A stretch of DNA of 64,000 nucleotides from Vibrio rhodolitus. GTDB taxonomy: Bacteria > Pseudomonadota > Gammaproteobacteria > Enterobacterales > Vibrionaceae. Positions 27,231 to 35,825 of this stretch are shown here, in pieces. The notes under the pieces were generated by a model. The model did not search any database. It had not been told where the DNA came from and saw nothing but the letters and a program-made list of their open reading frames with translations. Location of the stretch: the NCBI RefSeq assembly GCF_003350325.1, contig NZ_QLYZ01000003.1:882-64881 (forward strand), read 5' to 3'. The number at the start of each line of letters is the position of its first letter. Position 1 is the stretch's first letter. The translations under genes were made by a program, and so were the position numbers.

Positions 27231-27659
27231 GTGAGTCGTTTAGAACGCGTATTTCACGCAGTACTATTTGAAGTGTTAGCAATTTCGCTAGCGATTACAG
27301 GTTTGGCTATTTTTACCGATCATGAAGTGGCGCATCTATCAGGAACCATGATAGTCGTAGCGACCATCGCGATGATTTGGAATGTATTTTTTAACTGGGT
27401 GTTCGATAAATTTGTAACCGGCAAAAAAGAACAACGCTCTTTGATGACGCGCATCAATCATGTGGTTTTGTTTGAAGCAGGTTTGCTGTTCTTTACCGTA
27501 CCTGTAATGGCTTACATACTGCAAGTGAGCCTTTGGGAAGCGTTAGTTATGGACATCGGCGTCACCATTTTTATCACCATTTATGCCTTTGTGTTTAACC
27601 TCGCTTATGATCATATTCGCGCATGGCTCGTTGAGCGTCGCTCTCCTGCAGTAGCTTGA
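27231..27659 (+). CDS. PACE-family efflux transporter
   Basis: A 142-residue inner-membrane protein of four helices built from two tandem bacterial transmembrane pair domains. Characteristic pieces are RVFHAVLFEV at the start, WNVFFNWVFDK closing the first pair, and RINHVVLFEAGLLF and FNLAYDHIRAW in the second. PACE proteins (AceI, PA2880) export chlorhexidine and related cationic compounds; short diamines are thought to be native cargo. The GTG start follows a GAGGAC ribosome binding site. It is alone on its transcript, with a terminator after it. Confidence 0.9.
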   Translation: MSRLERVFHAVLFEVLAISLAITGLAIFTDHEVAHLSGTMIVVATIAMIWNVFFNWVFDKFVTGKKEQRSLMTRINHVVLFEAGLLFFTVPVMAYILQVSLWEALVMDIGVTIFITIYAFVFNLAYDHIRAWLVERRSPAVA

Positions 27660-27687
27660 TACTTACCAGTACAAAAACGACGAAGCC

Positions 27688-27707
27688 GAGCAATGCTCGG
27701 CTTCTTA
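27688..27707 (+). terminator. Intrinsic terminator after the PACE gene
   Basis: GAAGCCGAGC and GCTCGGCTTC pair around AAT, followed by TTAT. Confidence 0.75.
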
Positions 27708-27869
27708 TACCAATCAGGATAAGTAAGTGGTCAGAAAATTGCGCAAGAAAAATCGCTTAGAACTAGGCGCAGATTGCCGCTAACTAGTTATTCTAATTAC
27801 AAAATCTGCAACAACGTTATCAGCGATTTTAATCAGCAAGAATGATCAAAGACTTATGATGATTGGTAT
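27707..27869. repeat. 163-bp inverted-repeat element (MITE-like)
   Basis: The element is bounded by exact ATACCAATCA at 27707-27716 and TGATTGGTAT at 27860-27869. Inside, AAAATCGCT and GCGCAGATT on the left pair with AATCTGC and AGCGATTTT on the right, so most of the element folds into one long imperfect hairpin. It has no coding potential. The form resembles small non-autonomous repeats common between Vibrio genes. Only one copy is in this window. Confidence 0.7.
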
Positions 27870-27898
27870 TAACATCAACTTGCAAAGTTGGAAAAGGC

Positions 27899-29404
27899 TT
27901 AATCCACCAGCATCAAGGAATCAAGTATGCCTTTACCACTGTGGATACCACCTTCGTTTTCACTTGAGGGTTTGCTGCGAATTAAATAGCCCGCATAACC
28001 ATCAAATTCCGTCACTGCTTGCCTTTTATAGTGCGCGGTAAATAAACCAATTTCACTGATCAAATCATCGACGATGGTCTGCTTAGCATCACGAACTGCG
28101 ACGGTTGGTTTTTCACGCTCATGGGGATACAAACGCTGCATCAACGCCCACGCGTCGTACTCTTCCGGTTTCAATTGCGCCAGTTTTATGCCGATGTCAT
28201 CAGCAAAAATACAGTGACCACCACCCTCGCCTTGGTTTTTAAGTACCCACTGAGATTTGTCGGCATGGCGATTAAACCATTCGATATTGGCTAAATTTAC
28301 TGGCTTCATTTCCGCCAGCACGCTTTTAACTAGCTCTGCTTCTTCAAGGGTTAATCCCCAACGCAGGTATTGCTCAGCAGGCAACATAGTCAGTATCATT
28401 TGCATCGATTTACTCGTCGCCAGTTGCTGACTGATAGTAGCGTTCATTGCCACTTTATGTTGCTCGATAAACACACGAGTTTGGCTCAGAGTATGACAGC
28501 ACTGCGCTTCAACAATCTCAGGATCGCAGTAGTCAGAATGTTGATAACCGGCGCGCAGATACACCGCATCAATCGCGCCAACGTCTTGCAGCATCAAGCG
28601 TTGATTTTCGCCACTTGATAGCTGGTAACTTAGCTGAGCAAAGGTACGTCTAACTGTTCGCACGCCAAGATGTTGCAATGCAACTTCCAACAAATGCTGA
28701 TCATAAACATTGTCTTCATTGGGCTGAACCACCATCAAAAACGTCGCTCGACCTTCATCATCGAACTCTTGTTTAATGCTCTTTGCCGCCGTCGCAATAC
28801 CCAGCGCTAACTGCTCCATACCAAGGTTATCCGCAGGCGTTGCGGCTTGGGTAACAGACCATTGTTGGAACTGCATTGGCCACTGTTGCTCAATATAGCG
28901 ATGAAGCTGAGTCGCACGCTGTCCAAACGGTGCCATGCCAGCTGCAATACCGTTAAACTCAATCACTTTGGCGCCCAATTCACGATCATCCATAAAGTCT
29001 GTGCGCATCAACAATAGCGGCTCGCGCGCAGGCGCTAGCAATACGCCACCTTCACTTTCGTTCTGAGCTTGTTCAGCCTTTCCATGCAGTTGCTGATGCA
29101 TTGACATCAACAAAGCAAAAAATGGCTCGGCTTGGGACATTTTAGCGAGCGATTGACGCAAGAACGCATGGTCTTCAGAGACATTGCTGATCAACTTGGC
29201 GATTAATGGCGTCACCTTTAACAGATGTTGATACATGTGGCGCTCTAATGTGGTTGGCGCAATGCTAAACGGACAGTGCCTTGCGGTATTATCCGCCTGT
29301 TTAAAAGCAACTCCATGCATGATTGCCCACTCACTCACATCTTCAATCAGCTGTTGAGAAAGCAAGGGTTTAATCTGTTCCAAAGTTTCTGGGGTGTTTT
29401 TCAT
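27899..29404 (-). CDS. Eukaryotic-type glutathione synthetase homologue
   Basis: A 501-residue ATP-grasp protein that resembles the eukaryotic glutathione synthetase (GSS) family, not bacterial GshB. Shared landmarks are the metal-binding EFN at about 170, the VYDQHLLEVALQHLGVRTVRRTF stretch, the glycine-rich ATP loop NQGEGGGHC near residue 394, and a C-terminus with ISEIGLF, GYLIRSK and EGGIHSGKGILDS. The expected reaction is gamma-glutamylcysteine plus glycine plus ATP giving glutathione. A normal gshB probably exists elsewhere, so this may make a related thiol or amide instead. It is monocistronic. Confidence 0.8.
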   Translation of the reverse strand: MKNTPETLEQIKPLLSQQLIEDVSEWAIMHGVAFKQADNTARHCPFSIAPTTLERHMYQHLLKVTPLIAKLISNVSEDHAFLRQSLAKMSQAEPFFALLMSMHQQLHGKAEQAQNESEGGVLLAPAREPLLLMRTDFMDDRELGAKVIEFNGIAAGMAPFGQRATQLHRYIEQQWPMQFQQWSVTQAATPADNLGMEQLALGIATAAKSIKQEFDDEGRATFLMVVQPNEDNVYDQHLLEVALQHLGVRTVRRTFAQLSYQLSSGENQRLMLQDVGAIDAVYLRAGYQHSDYCDPEIVEAQCCHTLSQTRVFIEQHKVAMNATISQQLATSKSMQMILTMLPAEQYLRWGLTLEEAELVKSVLAEMKPVNLANIEWFNRHADKSQWVLKNQGEGGGHCIFADDIGIKLAQLKPEEYDAWALMQRLYPHEREKPTVAVRDAKQTIVDDLISEIGLFTAHYKRQAVTEFDGYAGYLIRSKPSSENEGGIHSGKGILDSLMLVD

Positions 29405-29716
29405 TTATTCAGTTACGCAAAGTTAATCATCGTCTAACTACTAAGACGAACAAAGTCTGAAAAAGACGGCGCGAGTTTAAAAATATTTTGCCTGACTGGA
29501 TAGCAAAATTTTCATCGCCGGTAACGAAAGCGATTTAAGGGAAAGGAGGAAATGCTAAGCAGCATAATTGACCGCTTTTTCCAGCGGGAATTCCTTGCAA
29601 GCCCTAGCGTTAAATCGCAGAATAATTGAACATTTTGTCAGTTGTTGTTAGTAGATATACAAGAGAGGCAGTAAGCATTCTCTTTGTTATCTATTTTGCG
29701 TTTTTCGGGAGGGAAA
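29405..29716. other. Divergent intergenic region (GSS-like / YcdX-like)
   Basis: About 310 bases holding promoters for both neighbours. An imperfect inverted repeat, AAATATTTTGC...GCAAAATTTT, lies at about 29490-29515. No gene or known operator was recognised. Confidence 0.45.
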
Positions 29717-30463
29717 ATGGATATAGTGGTTGATACTCATACACATACGCTTGCAAGTGGGCACGCTTACAGCACAATCATAGAAAATGCGGCAGCCGCG
29801 CAGCGCAAAGGGCTTAAACTGCTTTGCAATACCGACCATGCACCAAAAATGCCGGGCGCTCCTCACTACTGGTTTTTCCACAACCAAATTGTATTACCTC
29901 GTTTTCTCAGCGAAGTGGGGATTATTCGCGGTGTTGAAGCAAACACCTTAAACACTGACGGCGAAATCGATCTCTACGATGATTCGTTCCAATACCTCGA
30001 TTGGGTGATGGCGAGTTTTCATGAGCCTGTTTTTCGTCCCGCCAGTGAAGAAGAACACACTCAAGCCCTGTTAAACGTGATCAAAAATGGCAAAGTCGAT
30101 GCGCTTGGTCATTTGGGTAACCCTAACTTCAAGTTTGATATCAAAACCGTACTAGAGTGCGCTAAACAGCACAATGTCGCGATTGAAGTGAATAACTCCT
30201 CGTTAACTGGCAAAAGCCGTAAGGGCAGTGATGTACGTTGTGATGAGATTGTACGAATCGGCGCTGAGATTGGCGTATTTTTCACGACCGGCTCCGATGC
30301 CCATTTCTGCGAAGACATTGCCAATCTAGATCATGCGGTAACTTTACTAAATAAACACAATGTGGCAGAAGAGAAAGTGATCACCTCAAGCACCAGCCGC
30401 TTCCTCAACTTCTTGTTGCTGCGCGGTAGAGAGCGTATCACTGAGTTCGAACACCTCTATTAA
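29717..30463 (+). CDS. ycdX: PHP-domain phosphatase, YcdX-like
   Basis: A 248-residue metal-dependent phosphatase of the PHP superfamily. Metal ligands are visible in [25 protein letters not shown], the GVEAN glutamate, SFHEP, GHLGNP and [10 protein letters not shown], which gives a complete trinuclear zinc set. Length is nearly that of E. coli YcdX (245), which hydrolyses small phosphoesters and affects swarming. The start at 29717 follows a strong GGGAGG site; a longer frame adds 11 residues. Confidence 0.9.
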   Translation: MDIVVDTHTHTLASGHAYSTIIENAAAAQRKGLKLLCNTDHAPKMPGAPHYWFFHNQIVLPRFLSEVGIIRGVEANTLNTDGEIDLYDDSFQYLDWVMASFHEPVFRPASEEEHTQALLNVIKNGKVDALGHLGNPNFKFDIKTVLECAKQHNVAIEVNNSSLTGKSRKGSDVRCDEIVRIGAEIGVFFTTGSDAHFCEDIANLDHAVTLLNKHNVAEEKVITSSTSRFLNFLLLRGRERITEFEHLY

Positions 30464-30512
30464 GCCAAAGCGAATTTGATCTTAGACAGAATGAGAATCT
30501 AGCTATTTACAA

Positions 30513-30546
30513 GTAAGCCCTTGATGAATAAACCAAGGGCTTTTTC
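30513..30546 (+). terminator. Intrinsic terminator after ycdX
   Basis: AAGCCCTTG and CAAGGGCTT pair around ATGAATAAAC, followed by a T run. Confidence 0.88.
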
Positions 30547-30553
30547 CATGCCA

Positions 30554-31615
30554 TTACTTATCTGGGTGAGTGCGTTGATCATTCTGTTTGGCAAAATCAG
30601 CAATCGTCTGGAACTGTTCTGCGCGCCAAATCGGCATAGTCGTTAGATCCTGAGGCAGCTCGGAAAAGGATTTCTCTTTTGTGCTGGCATGCAATTCAAG
30701 CGACACCCAATCTTCTATCACTTGCTGATTGGCAAAATGGGCATCAAGGCTCAACGCTTGGTTAGCGGTTGGGTAGTTGGGTTTAAGCTCTAGACCTAAA
30801 TGGTAGTCACGAAACAGCACCACCCATTTATCCGGCAAACGGCGACTGCTGTCCCACCAGACACCATCGAGCTGCTGCATAACATCACGAGTCACCGCTT
30901 TGGGCTGCACTGCTAGCGCCTCTAACGCTTGCTGAAAAACACTATCCATCGCCTGAGCAAAACCCTCAGGGCAGGCGTCTGGCTGCTTGAGCAAAATATC
31001 TCGAGCTAACATTGCCCCCAGCATATTGGAGTAAAGATCTTCAGAAGAAAAAGCCGAGGCGTACTCTTTAAAACCGGTGACCGAAACCATGCCAAACCAC
31101 TGTGCTATTTCATGCCACTGGGCAAGTCGGTAGGCGGTGAGAGCCGCCGCTTGGGCGGAGTATTGGAGGCGCTGTTGCTCGGTTAGTGCTGTATCTTGCT
31201 TAGTCCAGCGAATGGTGCGTACTCGCAGCTCTACGGGCAAATCGACCTGCACATCCAAACCTAAATTATCTCGGTTGAGCTGATAGAGATAGTAAGTGTA
31301 ATCCGCGGTATCGCGCACATGGGCAGTATCAATAAAGCCACCCAACTTAGTAAATATAATGCCGTTTACTTCATCATTAAAACCAAACAGGCTGCCTGAT
31401 ACGGACTCACTCCCATCGTTGTAGCGATGCGTACCCACTTCATCTGCGGCTAAAACGTTTTCAAGAGAAAAAAAGGGCACCGGAACACTGCCGAGTTGCG
31501 CTTTAAGATCCATACCAAAGGCACAACAAGGTCTAACTCCCACTGGCGCTTTAAGCTCGTCGGCTTGAGTGAATCCCCCCACCAAGCTCAACAATAACAA
31601 TGCGACTTTCTTCAC
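30554..31615 (-). CDS. DUF4056-family exported protein
   Basis: A 353-residue protein with a signal peptide of about 18 residues (ending TQA), then RPCCAFGMDLKA, the conserved opening of DUF4056 proteins. The family has no established function to my knowledge. Conserved-looking patches include HEIAQWFG with a histidine and glutamate, and DGVWWDSSRRLPDKWVV. The HEIxxW stretch could suggest a metal site but is not a proven protease motif. It is the last gene of a three-gene operon with an Omp85-like barrel and another outer-membrane protein, so a job in envelope biogenesis or lipid handling is likely. Confidence 0.75.
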   Translation of the reverse strand: MKKVALLLLSLVGGFTQADELKAPVGVRPCCAFGMDLKAQLGSVPVPFFSLENVLAADEVGTHRYNDGSESVSGSLFGFNDEVNGIIFTKLGGFIDTAHVRDTADYTYYLYQLNRDNLGLDVQVDLPVELRVRTIRWTKQDTALTEQQRLQYSAQAAALTAYRLAQWHEIAQWFGMVSVTGFKEYASAFSSEDLYSNMLGAMLARDILLKQPDACPEGFAQAMDSVFQQALEALAVQPKAVTRDVMQQLDGVWWDSSRRLPDKWVVLFRDYHLGLELKPNYPTANQALSLDAHFANQQVIEDWVSLELHASTKEKSFSELPQDLTTMPIWRAEQFQTIADFAKQNDQRTHPDK

Positions 31616-31624
31616 TCACCACCT

Positions 31625-32749
31625 CTAGAATGCTTCGTTAATTTGGAAGTAGAAACCCGTACTCTCTTTACCAACAGCTAAATCAACGCGCACATTAATG
31701 CGCGCTTTAAAGGCAAAGCGATAACCAAGGCCAACGCTTGGTAACCAATCGCTTTCAAATAACTCGCCATAACTAGGCGCGACGTTACCCATACCTAACC
31801 ATGTCACCACTCCATGACGCCCGGAGATGGTATGACGCACTTCGACTTGTGTAGAGAGCTGGTGTTTATCGCGGTACTGCCCTTGGTAGTAGCCGCGCAT
31901 ACGTTGATCATCACCCAACTGTGCGTAGTCAAACCAAGGCGCTTCACCGATAATCGATTGAGAGTAGACTTCCATCGCAATGATGGTGGCATCTGACCAA
32001 GGCTGATAATGGCGAATGTTAGCAATCAAATTGTCGTAGTTGCTGTCACTGCCAAGGCTTTCGCGGTTTGCCGTCCATTCGATATCAATAAACTGGCCAT
32101 GCATAGGGTTAGGCTCAAAGTCGCGGGTATCGTATTCAAAACCAATCACGCTACCGCTTGAGGTCGCATCTTGCATTTCGGTTGGTAGAATATCGCCATC
32201 AACGCCTTTTAACTCGCTATAAGACTGCCATTGCCAACCCGCTTTAAGGTAGGTATCAGGTAACACTTCAGCGGCGAGTTTGGGATTAAATTGCAGGCGC
32301 TGCGCTTCATACTGAACTTTCTGGCTGTCATTTTCTGCAGCACGAGTGCCGATACCCCAGTAATAACCGGGCGTATGGCTAATCCAAGCTTCGCCGAGCA
32401 GACGGACTTTATCGTTATTGAGATAGGTGCGGTTATTCACTCCAAGCCCATATGAGCCTGAAGTGGATGCATAAGAGGTGACGGTTAACGTCGAATAAGG
32501 GTCGCCTTTGTGCCAATCATAAGGGGTATAAAGACCGACTGCCGCCACGCCAATACCAAAGCCCTGCTCAGGGTTTACAAATGGACCAGGTAACACGCCC
32601 CAATCAATCAGCTTTGATTCATCAACAGTTTCACTGGAACCCAGTTTTGTTAGCAACTCATCCATCCAGCCCTGCTCCTCTTGAGCAAGCACTGCCGAAG
32701 AGGCGAAAACCGTTGAACAGATAGCAACACAGACAGCTTTCATCACCAC
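31625..32749 (-). CDS. Omp85-like outer-membrane barrel without POTRA domains
   Basis: A 374-residue exported protein with a signal peptide ending near VLA. The chain shows alternating amphipathic beta strands and ends in a terminal Phe (NEAF). The stretches RMRGYYQGQYRDKHQLSTQVEVRH and NVRVDLAVGKES match the BamA/TamA surface-antigen C-terminal barrel. No POTRA repeats precede the barrel; only about 50 residues lie before strand one. Such short Omp85 relatives have unknown cargo. It lies 6 bases downstream of the beta-barrel gene and 9 bases upstream of the DUF4056 gene. Confidence 0.8.
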   Translation of the reverse strand: MVMKAVCVAICSTVFASSAVLAQEEQGWMDELLTKLGSSETVDESKLIDWGVLPGPFVNPEQGFGIGVAAVGLYTPYDWHKGDPYSTLTVTSYASTSGSYGLGVNNRTYLNNDKVRLLGEAWISHTPGYYWGIGTRAAENDSQKVQYEAQRLQFNPKLAAEVLPDTYLKAGWQWQSYSELKGVDGDILPTEMQDATSSGSVIGFEYDTRDFEPNPMHGQFIDIEWTANRESLGSDSNYDNLIANIRHYQPWSDATIIAMEVYSQSIIGEAPWFDYAQLGDDQRMRGYYQGQYRDKHQLSTQVEVRHTISGRHGVVTWLGMGNVAPSYGELFESDWLPSVGLGYRFAFKARINVRVDLAVGKESTGFYFQINEAF

Positions 32750-32755
32750 TACTCC

Positions 32756-33592
32756 CTAAAAGCGGTAATCAAACGAGAAGAACAAGCTTTCTCGCTCTCC
32801 AAACCCCATTTCCCCTAGTAAATAGAGGCTATCGTTAATTTGATACTGCATGCCCGCGAGTGTATTCCATTCTGAGGCAAGGCTTTGTTTTACTTCAAAG
32901 GAGCCATCAAGAGGCATGTTGAGTAGGTCATCAAGCGAACCAGACAACTGCTGCTCTACGTCTTGATACATGGCTCCGACCCAAACCCGCAATGGCACAC
33001 CATTGCGATGAAAGTCATACCCAACGCGCGGCGACACTACATAAGCATCAATAGCGCCATCAATCACTGTAAGCTTTGTCTGCGTATAGCTCGCATCAAC
33101 AAGAGCAAACCACTGCTCGTATCCCCCAGCTAGGACAAAACCTGCGCCCAAAATATCTCCATCTAGATCAAGACTAAATTTCTCAATTTTGTCTTTATAA
33201 ATAGGAATAAATTTATTTTTACCCTTGATACCAACGGTGTAGTCAACCGAGGTCTCTGAATACCCTTCCAGTTTTCCAACCAATGCATAAAGGTTTAGGA
33301 AAGGGAATAACCACATATCAGCACGCAAAGTAATGACATCTGTGACTTGCTTACCCGGCTCAGCTTCCATTTCGACACCAAATGGGCCTAGGTTTAACCC
33401 TTGCAACGCAATAGATTCAACATTGATCCCCTGCTCCATGCTCATATAGCTCAAATTTAAACCAAACGCTTTGGGTAACTTGTAGCCAAGGGCTTCGGCT
33501 TCTTCTTTCCAGATCGGTAAAGAGAAGGATTCTGCATTTGCACCAGCAGCAAATAAACAAGAGGTTGCAAACAACAACGAGCGTAATTTCAT
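32756..33592 (-). CDS. Predicted outer-membrane beta-barrel protein
   Basis: A 278-residue exported protein. The start MKLRSLLF gives a clean signal peptide (cut after ANA, about 20 residues); the longer frame adds 36 residues without sense. The mature part shows repeated amphipathic strands ending in FFSFDYRF, with the terminal aromatic residue typical of BamA-recognised porins. I do not recognise a named family. It heads an operon with the Omp85-like and DUF4056 genes. A palindrome about 200 bases upstream may be an operator. Confidence 0.72.
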   Translation of the reverse strand: MKLRSLLFATSCLFAAGANAESFSLPIWKEEAEALGYKLPKAFGLNLSYMSMEQGINVESIALQGLNLGPFGVEMEAEPGKQVTDVITLRADMWLFPFLNLYALVGKLEGYSETSVDYTVGIKGKNKFIPIYKDKIEKFSLDLDGDILGAGFVLAGGYEQWFALVDASYTQTKLTVIDGAIDAYVVSPRVGYDFHRNGVPLRVWVGAMYQDVEQQLSGSLDDLLNMPLDGSFEVKQSLASEWNTLAGMQYQINDSLYLLGEMGFGERESLFFSFDYRF

Positions 33593-33929
33593 TAGTAAAT
33601 ATCGAAATGCGTGGCGATCTAGACTTTGCCGACAGTTATCATCGATCCAAGTCCGTAGCCAAAAATTAATACACGCTTTATTTGGGCAATAAAGCACCAC
33701 TGTATTGTGTGAGACAGGTAAGGATTGTTGTTATTTTAAGCATTCTCACGTAAGTGTGCGGAATCATATCCTGTGATGTACAAAATGTAAACTACAGAGT
33801 TTACTTATGTAAAATAACGAATAAAAAACAGCCTCAATAGTGACGCTCAGCTGTACGCTATTCACCAACGTAACAAGGCAGCGGCTACTCGCCTGCTGCC
33901 TTGGAAACTTGATCGCTAATGCTTTGCTG
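33593..33929. other. Intergenic region before the outer-membrane operon
   Basis: About 340 bases. It contains a perfect palindrome at 33787-33804 and a GC-rich hairpin (AAGGCAGC / GCTGCCTT, 33871-33905) just beyond the RidA stop codon, which may act as a weak terminator for that operon. No gene seen. Confidence 0.55.
33787..33804. promoter_or_regulatory. Perfect palindrome, candidate operator
   Basis: GTAAACT and AGTTTAC are perfect 7-base arms around ACAG. It lies upstream of the outer-membrane operon. The binding protein is unknown. Confidence 0.4.
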
Positions 33930-34280
33930 TTATTCCCTTATGGCAGTAACTGTCACTTCAATCAAAACATCACCCTCTAGATCAACGCCTAAACAGGCAC
34001 GCTGGGGCCAATGATTTTCATCTTCTCCCAACCAGTCACACCAAACACGATCCATCAATGCCTTATCCTTCATGTCTGCAATATAGACTTTAGCACTGAC
34101 AATTCGGTGCTTGTGCGACCCCAGCTGGATAAGGTTTGCTTGTATGGTTTCTAGTGTCAATTGAGTTTGACCAACGATATCTAAAGTCACATCCGATGAT
34201 GTTGCCACCGTCCAAACAAGATCTTTATAAGCCGAAGATTTATTACGACCTTGATAGGCGCCACGAATCCTTTCTATCAT
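33930..34280 (-). CDS. RidA-family (YjgF/UK114) protein
   Basis: A 116-residue RidA-superfamily protein. Typical enamine/imine deaminases protect the cell from reactive intermediates of amino-acid metabolism. Family features include TLETIQANLIQLG, VSAKVYIADM, and a C-terminal VLIEVTVTAI. The catalytic Arg of classical RidA (usually in a CxxR or SxxR context) appears as PQRACLGV here, so activity is plausible. The start MIERIRG follows GGAGGGG. It is 11 bases downstream of a LysE-type exporter gene, which suggests a joint amino-acid export and detoxification operon. Confidence 0.83.
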   Translation of the reverse strand: MIERIRGAYQGRNKSSAYKDLVWTVATSSDVTLDIVGQTQLTLETIQANLIQLGSHKHRIVSAKVYIADMKDKALMDRVWCDWLGEDENHWPQRACLGVDLEGDVLIEVTVTAIRE

Positions 34281-34291
34281 CTCTACCCCTC

Positions 34292-34921
34292 CTAATTTCT
34301 GACAGCCAACATAACGCCACATGAGGCTAAGATGCTGGCTGAACAACGATTTAGCCACTGCCTCGCACGGTTACTTTGCAACATCACGCGAGACCTAGCG
34401 GCAAAATAGGCGTACGTAGCCAACACACCTCCAACCGATAATGTCGACGTTAAAATAATCGTTACCACATCGAACATACCAATGGTTGTAATATCCACAA
34501 ACACAGGGAAAAAGCCCATATAAAACAAGATGGCTTTAGGATTGGCTAAACCTACCACCAGACCACTTAGTACGCATGATGCATGTTTGGTTTTCGGTTG
34601 CTCAGCATCGGATAGGGTCGTCTGTGTGCTCGCATTCCAAGTTTGGTAAGCAAGCCACAGCAAGTAAGCAATCCCGAAGTATTTAACCCAAGAGGCAAAC
34701 TCCCCCATCACCGCAGCTGCAGCCGTTAATCCTGACAGGGCGAGAAAGATAAAGATGTAGTCACCAAGCATGATCCCGGCAAGCGTTAACAAGCCTTGTT
34801 GCAAACCATGCGTCATTGAGCGCGAGACCACAGCCAAGACGCTTGGACCTGGGATCAGTGCTGAAATCGCCATAGCGACAAAAAGAGACAGTATTGCTGC
34901 AACAGTCACGAGAACCTCCAT
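34292..34921 (-). CDS. LysE/RhtB-family amino-acid exporter
   Basis: A 209-residue inner-membrane protein with about six helices. The N-terminal LIPGPSVLAVVSRSMTHG is the LysE family signature, and LVGLANPKAILFYMGFFP is the second conserved segment. It exports amino acids or derivatives; the substrate is not predictable. It is co-transcribed with the RidA gene. It differs clearly from the LysE protein at 42274-42921. Confidence 0.88.
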   Translation of the reverse strand: MEVLVTVAAILSLFVAMAISALIPGPSVLAVVSRSMTHGLQQGLLTLAGIMLGDYIFIFLALSGLTAAAAVMGEFASWVKYFGIAYLLWLAYQTWNASTQTTLSDAEQPKTKHASCVLSGLVVGLANPKAILFYMGFFPVFVDITTIGMFDVVTIILTSTLSVGGVLATYAYFAARSRVMLQSNRARQWLNRCSASILASCGVMLAVRN

Positions 34922-35018
34922 TGTTTTCGACTGTGCTCAAAGGTACCTTACGTGCCACAAAATACGCGCAAAAACTCAACAGAGTTAGAGGTCTATCGAA
35001 AGAATGACTATGTCCAAC

Positions 35019-35053
35019 AAAAAAGCCCGCAGCGGTTTAACTGTGGGCTTTAA
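35019..35053 (-). terminator. Intrinsic terminator after the lipoprotein gene
   Basis: AAAGCCCACAG and CTGCGGGCTTT pair around TTAAACCG on the minus strand, followed by a T run. Confidence 0.85.
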
Positions 35054-35076
35054 AATTTTCGAAACCAATCGGTCGC

Positions 35077-35502
35077 TTACATCACACACTCTTGTGCAGC
35101 TTTTGCTTTCTCAATCCCTTGCTCAATCACTGACTGAGTTTCTTCGCTGCCGATAGCTGTTAACACTTTATCTAGTAGCTTTTCTGCGGTTGATTCAGAC
35201 GTCGCATCAACTAAGCAGCTGTATGTATTGGCAATTTTATCTTGAACTTCCGTAAGGATTTCAGGATTTGAAAAGTCAGCATTCATCGCATCTTCAATTG
35301 AAGCGGCAAACTCTTTGGCTGACTCTGTCGCCGCGCCAAACTGTTCTAAATTCAGGCTGCTTGGGTCAAAAGACTCCATCTTCTCTTGCAGACTATCCAC
35401 AGCACTATTTGCTGCTTCTTGAGCTTGGTCAATGGCTTTAGTTGCATCTTCACAGCCTGCCAATGCAGCGACCAGTGCTAATGCTGTTATGGTTTTTTTC
35501 AT
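35077..35502 (-). CDS. Small predicted lipoprotein
   Basis: A 141-residue exported protein with lipobox LAGC (cysteine at about residue 17), followed by Glu and Asp at +2 and +3. The rest is acidic and mainly helical, with heptad-like Ala/Glu patterns (KAIDQAQEAANSAVDSLQ) and two cysteines near the C-terminal half (NTYSCLVD, AQECVM) that could form a disulfide. I do not recognise the family. An Asp at +2 would signal inner-membrane retention; here +2 is Glu, so sorting is uncertain. Monocistronic, with a strong terminator. Confidence 0.7.
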   Translation of the reverse strand: MKKTITALALVAALAGCEDATKAIDQAQEAANSAVDSLQEKMESFDPSSLNLEQFGAATESAKEFAASIEDAMNADFSNPEILTEVQDKIANTYSCLVDATSESTAEKLLDKVLTAIGSEETQSVIEQGIEKAKAAQECVM

Positions 35503-35825
35503 GGGTAACCCTCAAACGAAACTCGCTATAGCCACGCATAATAAGACAAGCAGCCCAGATACGAAACTTTAATATCGTCACGGTCTGTAACTAAATTCTC
35601 ACCAACACGACCGCTCGCATGATGAAAGACCGCCGACAGTTTCAACAAGAAATGTAACCATGATCAAAATAACAGCAGATGCAATGCTGAATATTTTAAA
35701 AACCGTACTTCATTCCAATTAATGTTGCATATGGTTTGAAAACCAAGCGAGCGTGAAGATTATCGCAGCAATCAAAATTTTTAATCAGTACTTTATGCGA
35801 TTAAATTATACATCGAGATAAAGTC
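35503..35825. other. Intergenic region upstream of the chemoreceptor
   Basis: About 320 AT-rich bases between two divergent genes. No sigma-28-type promoter, known operator or gene could be identified. Confidence 0.45.
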
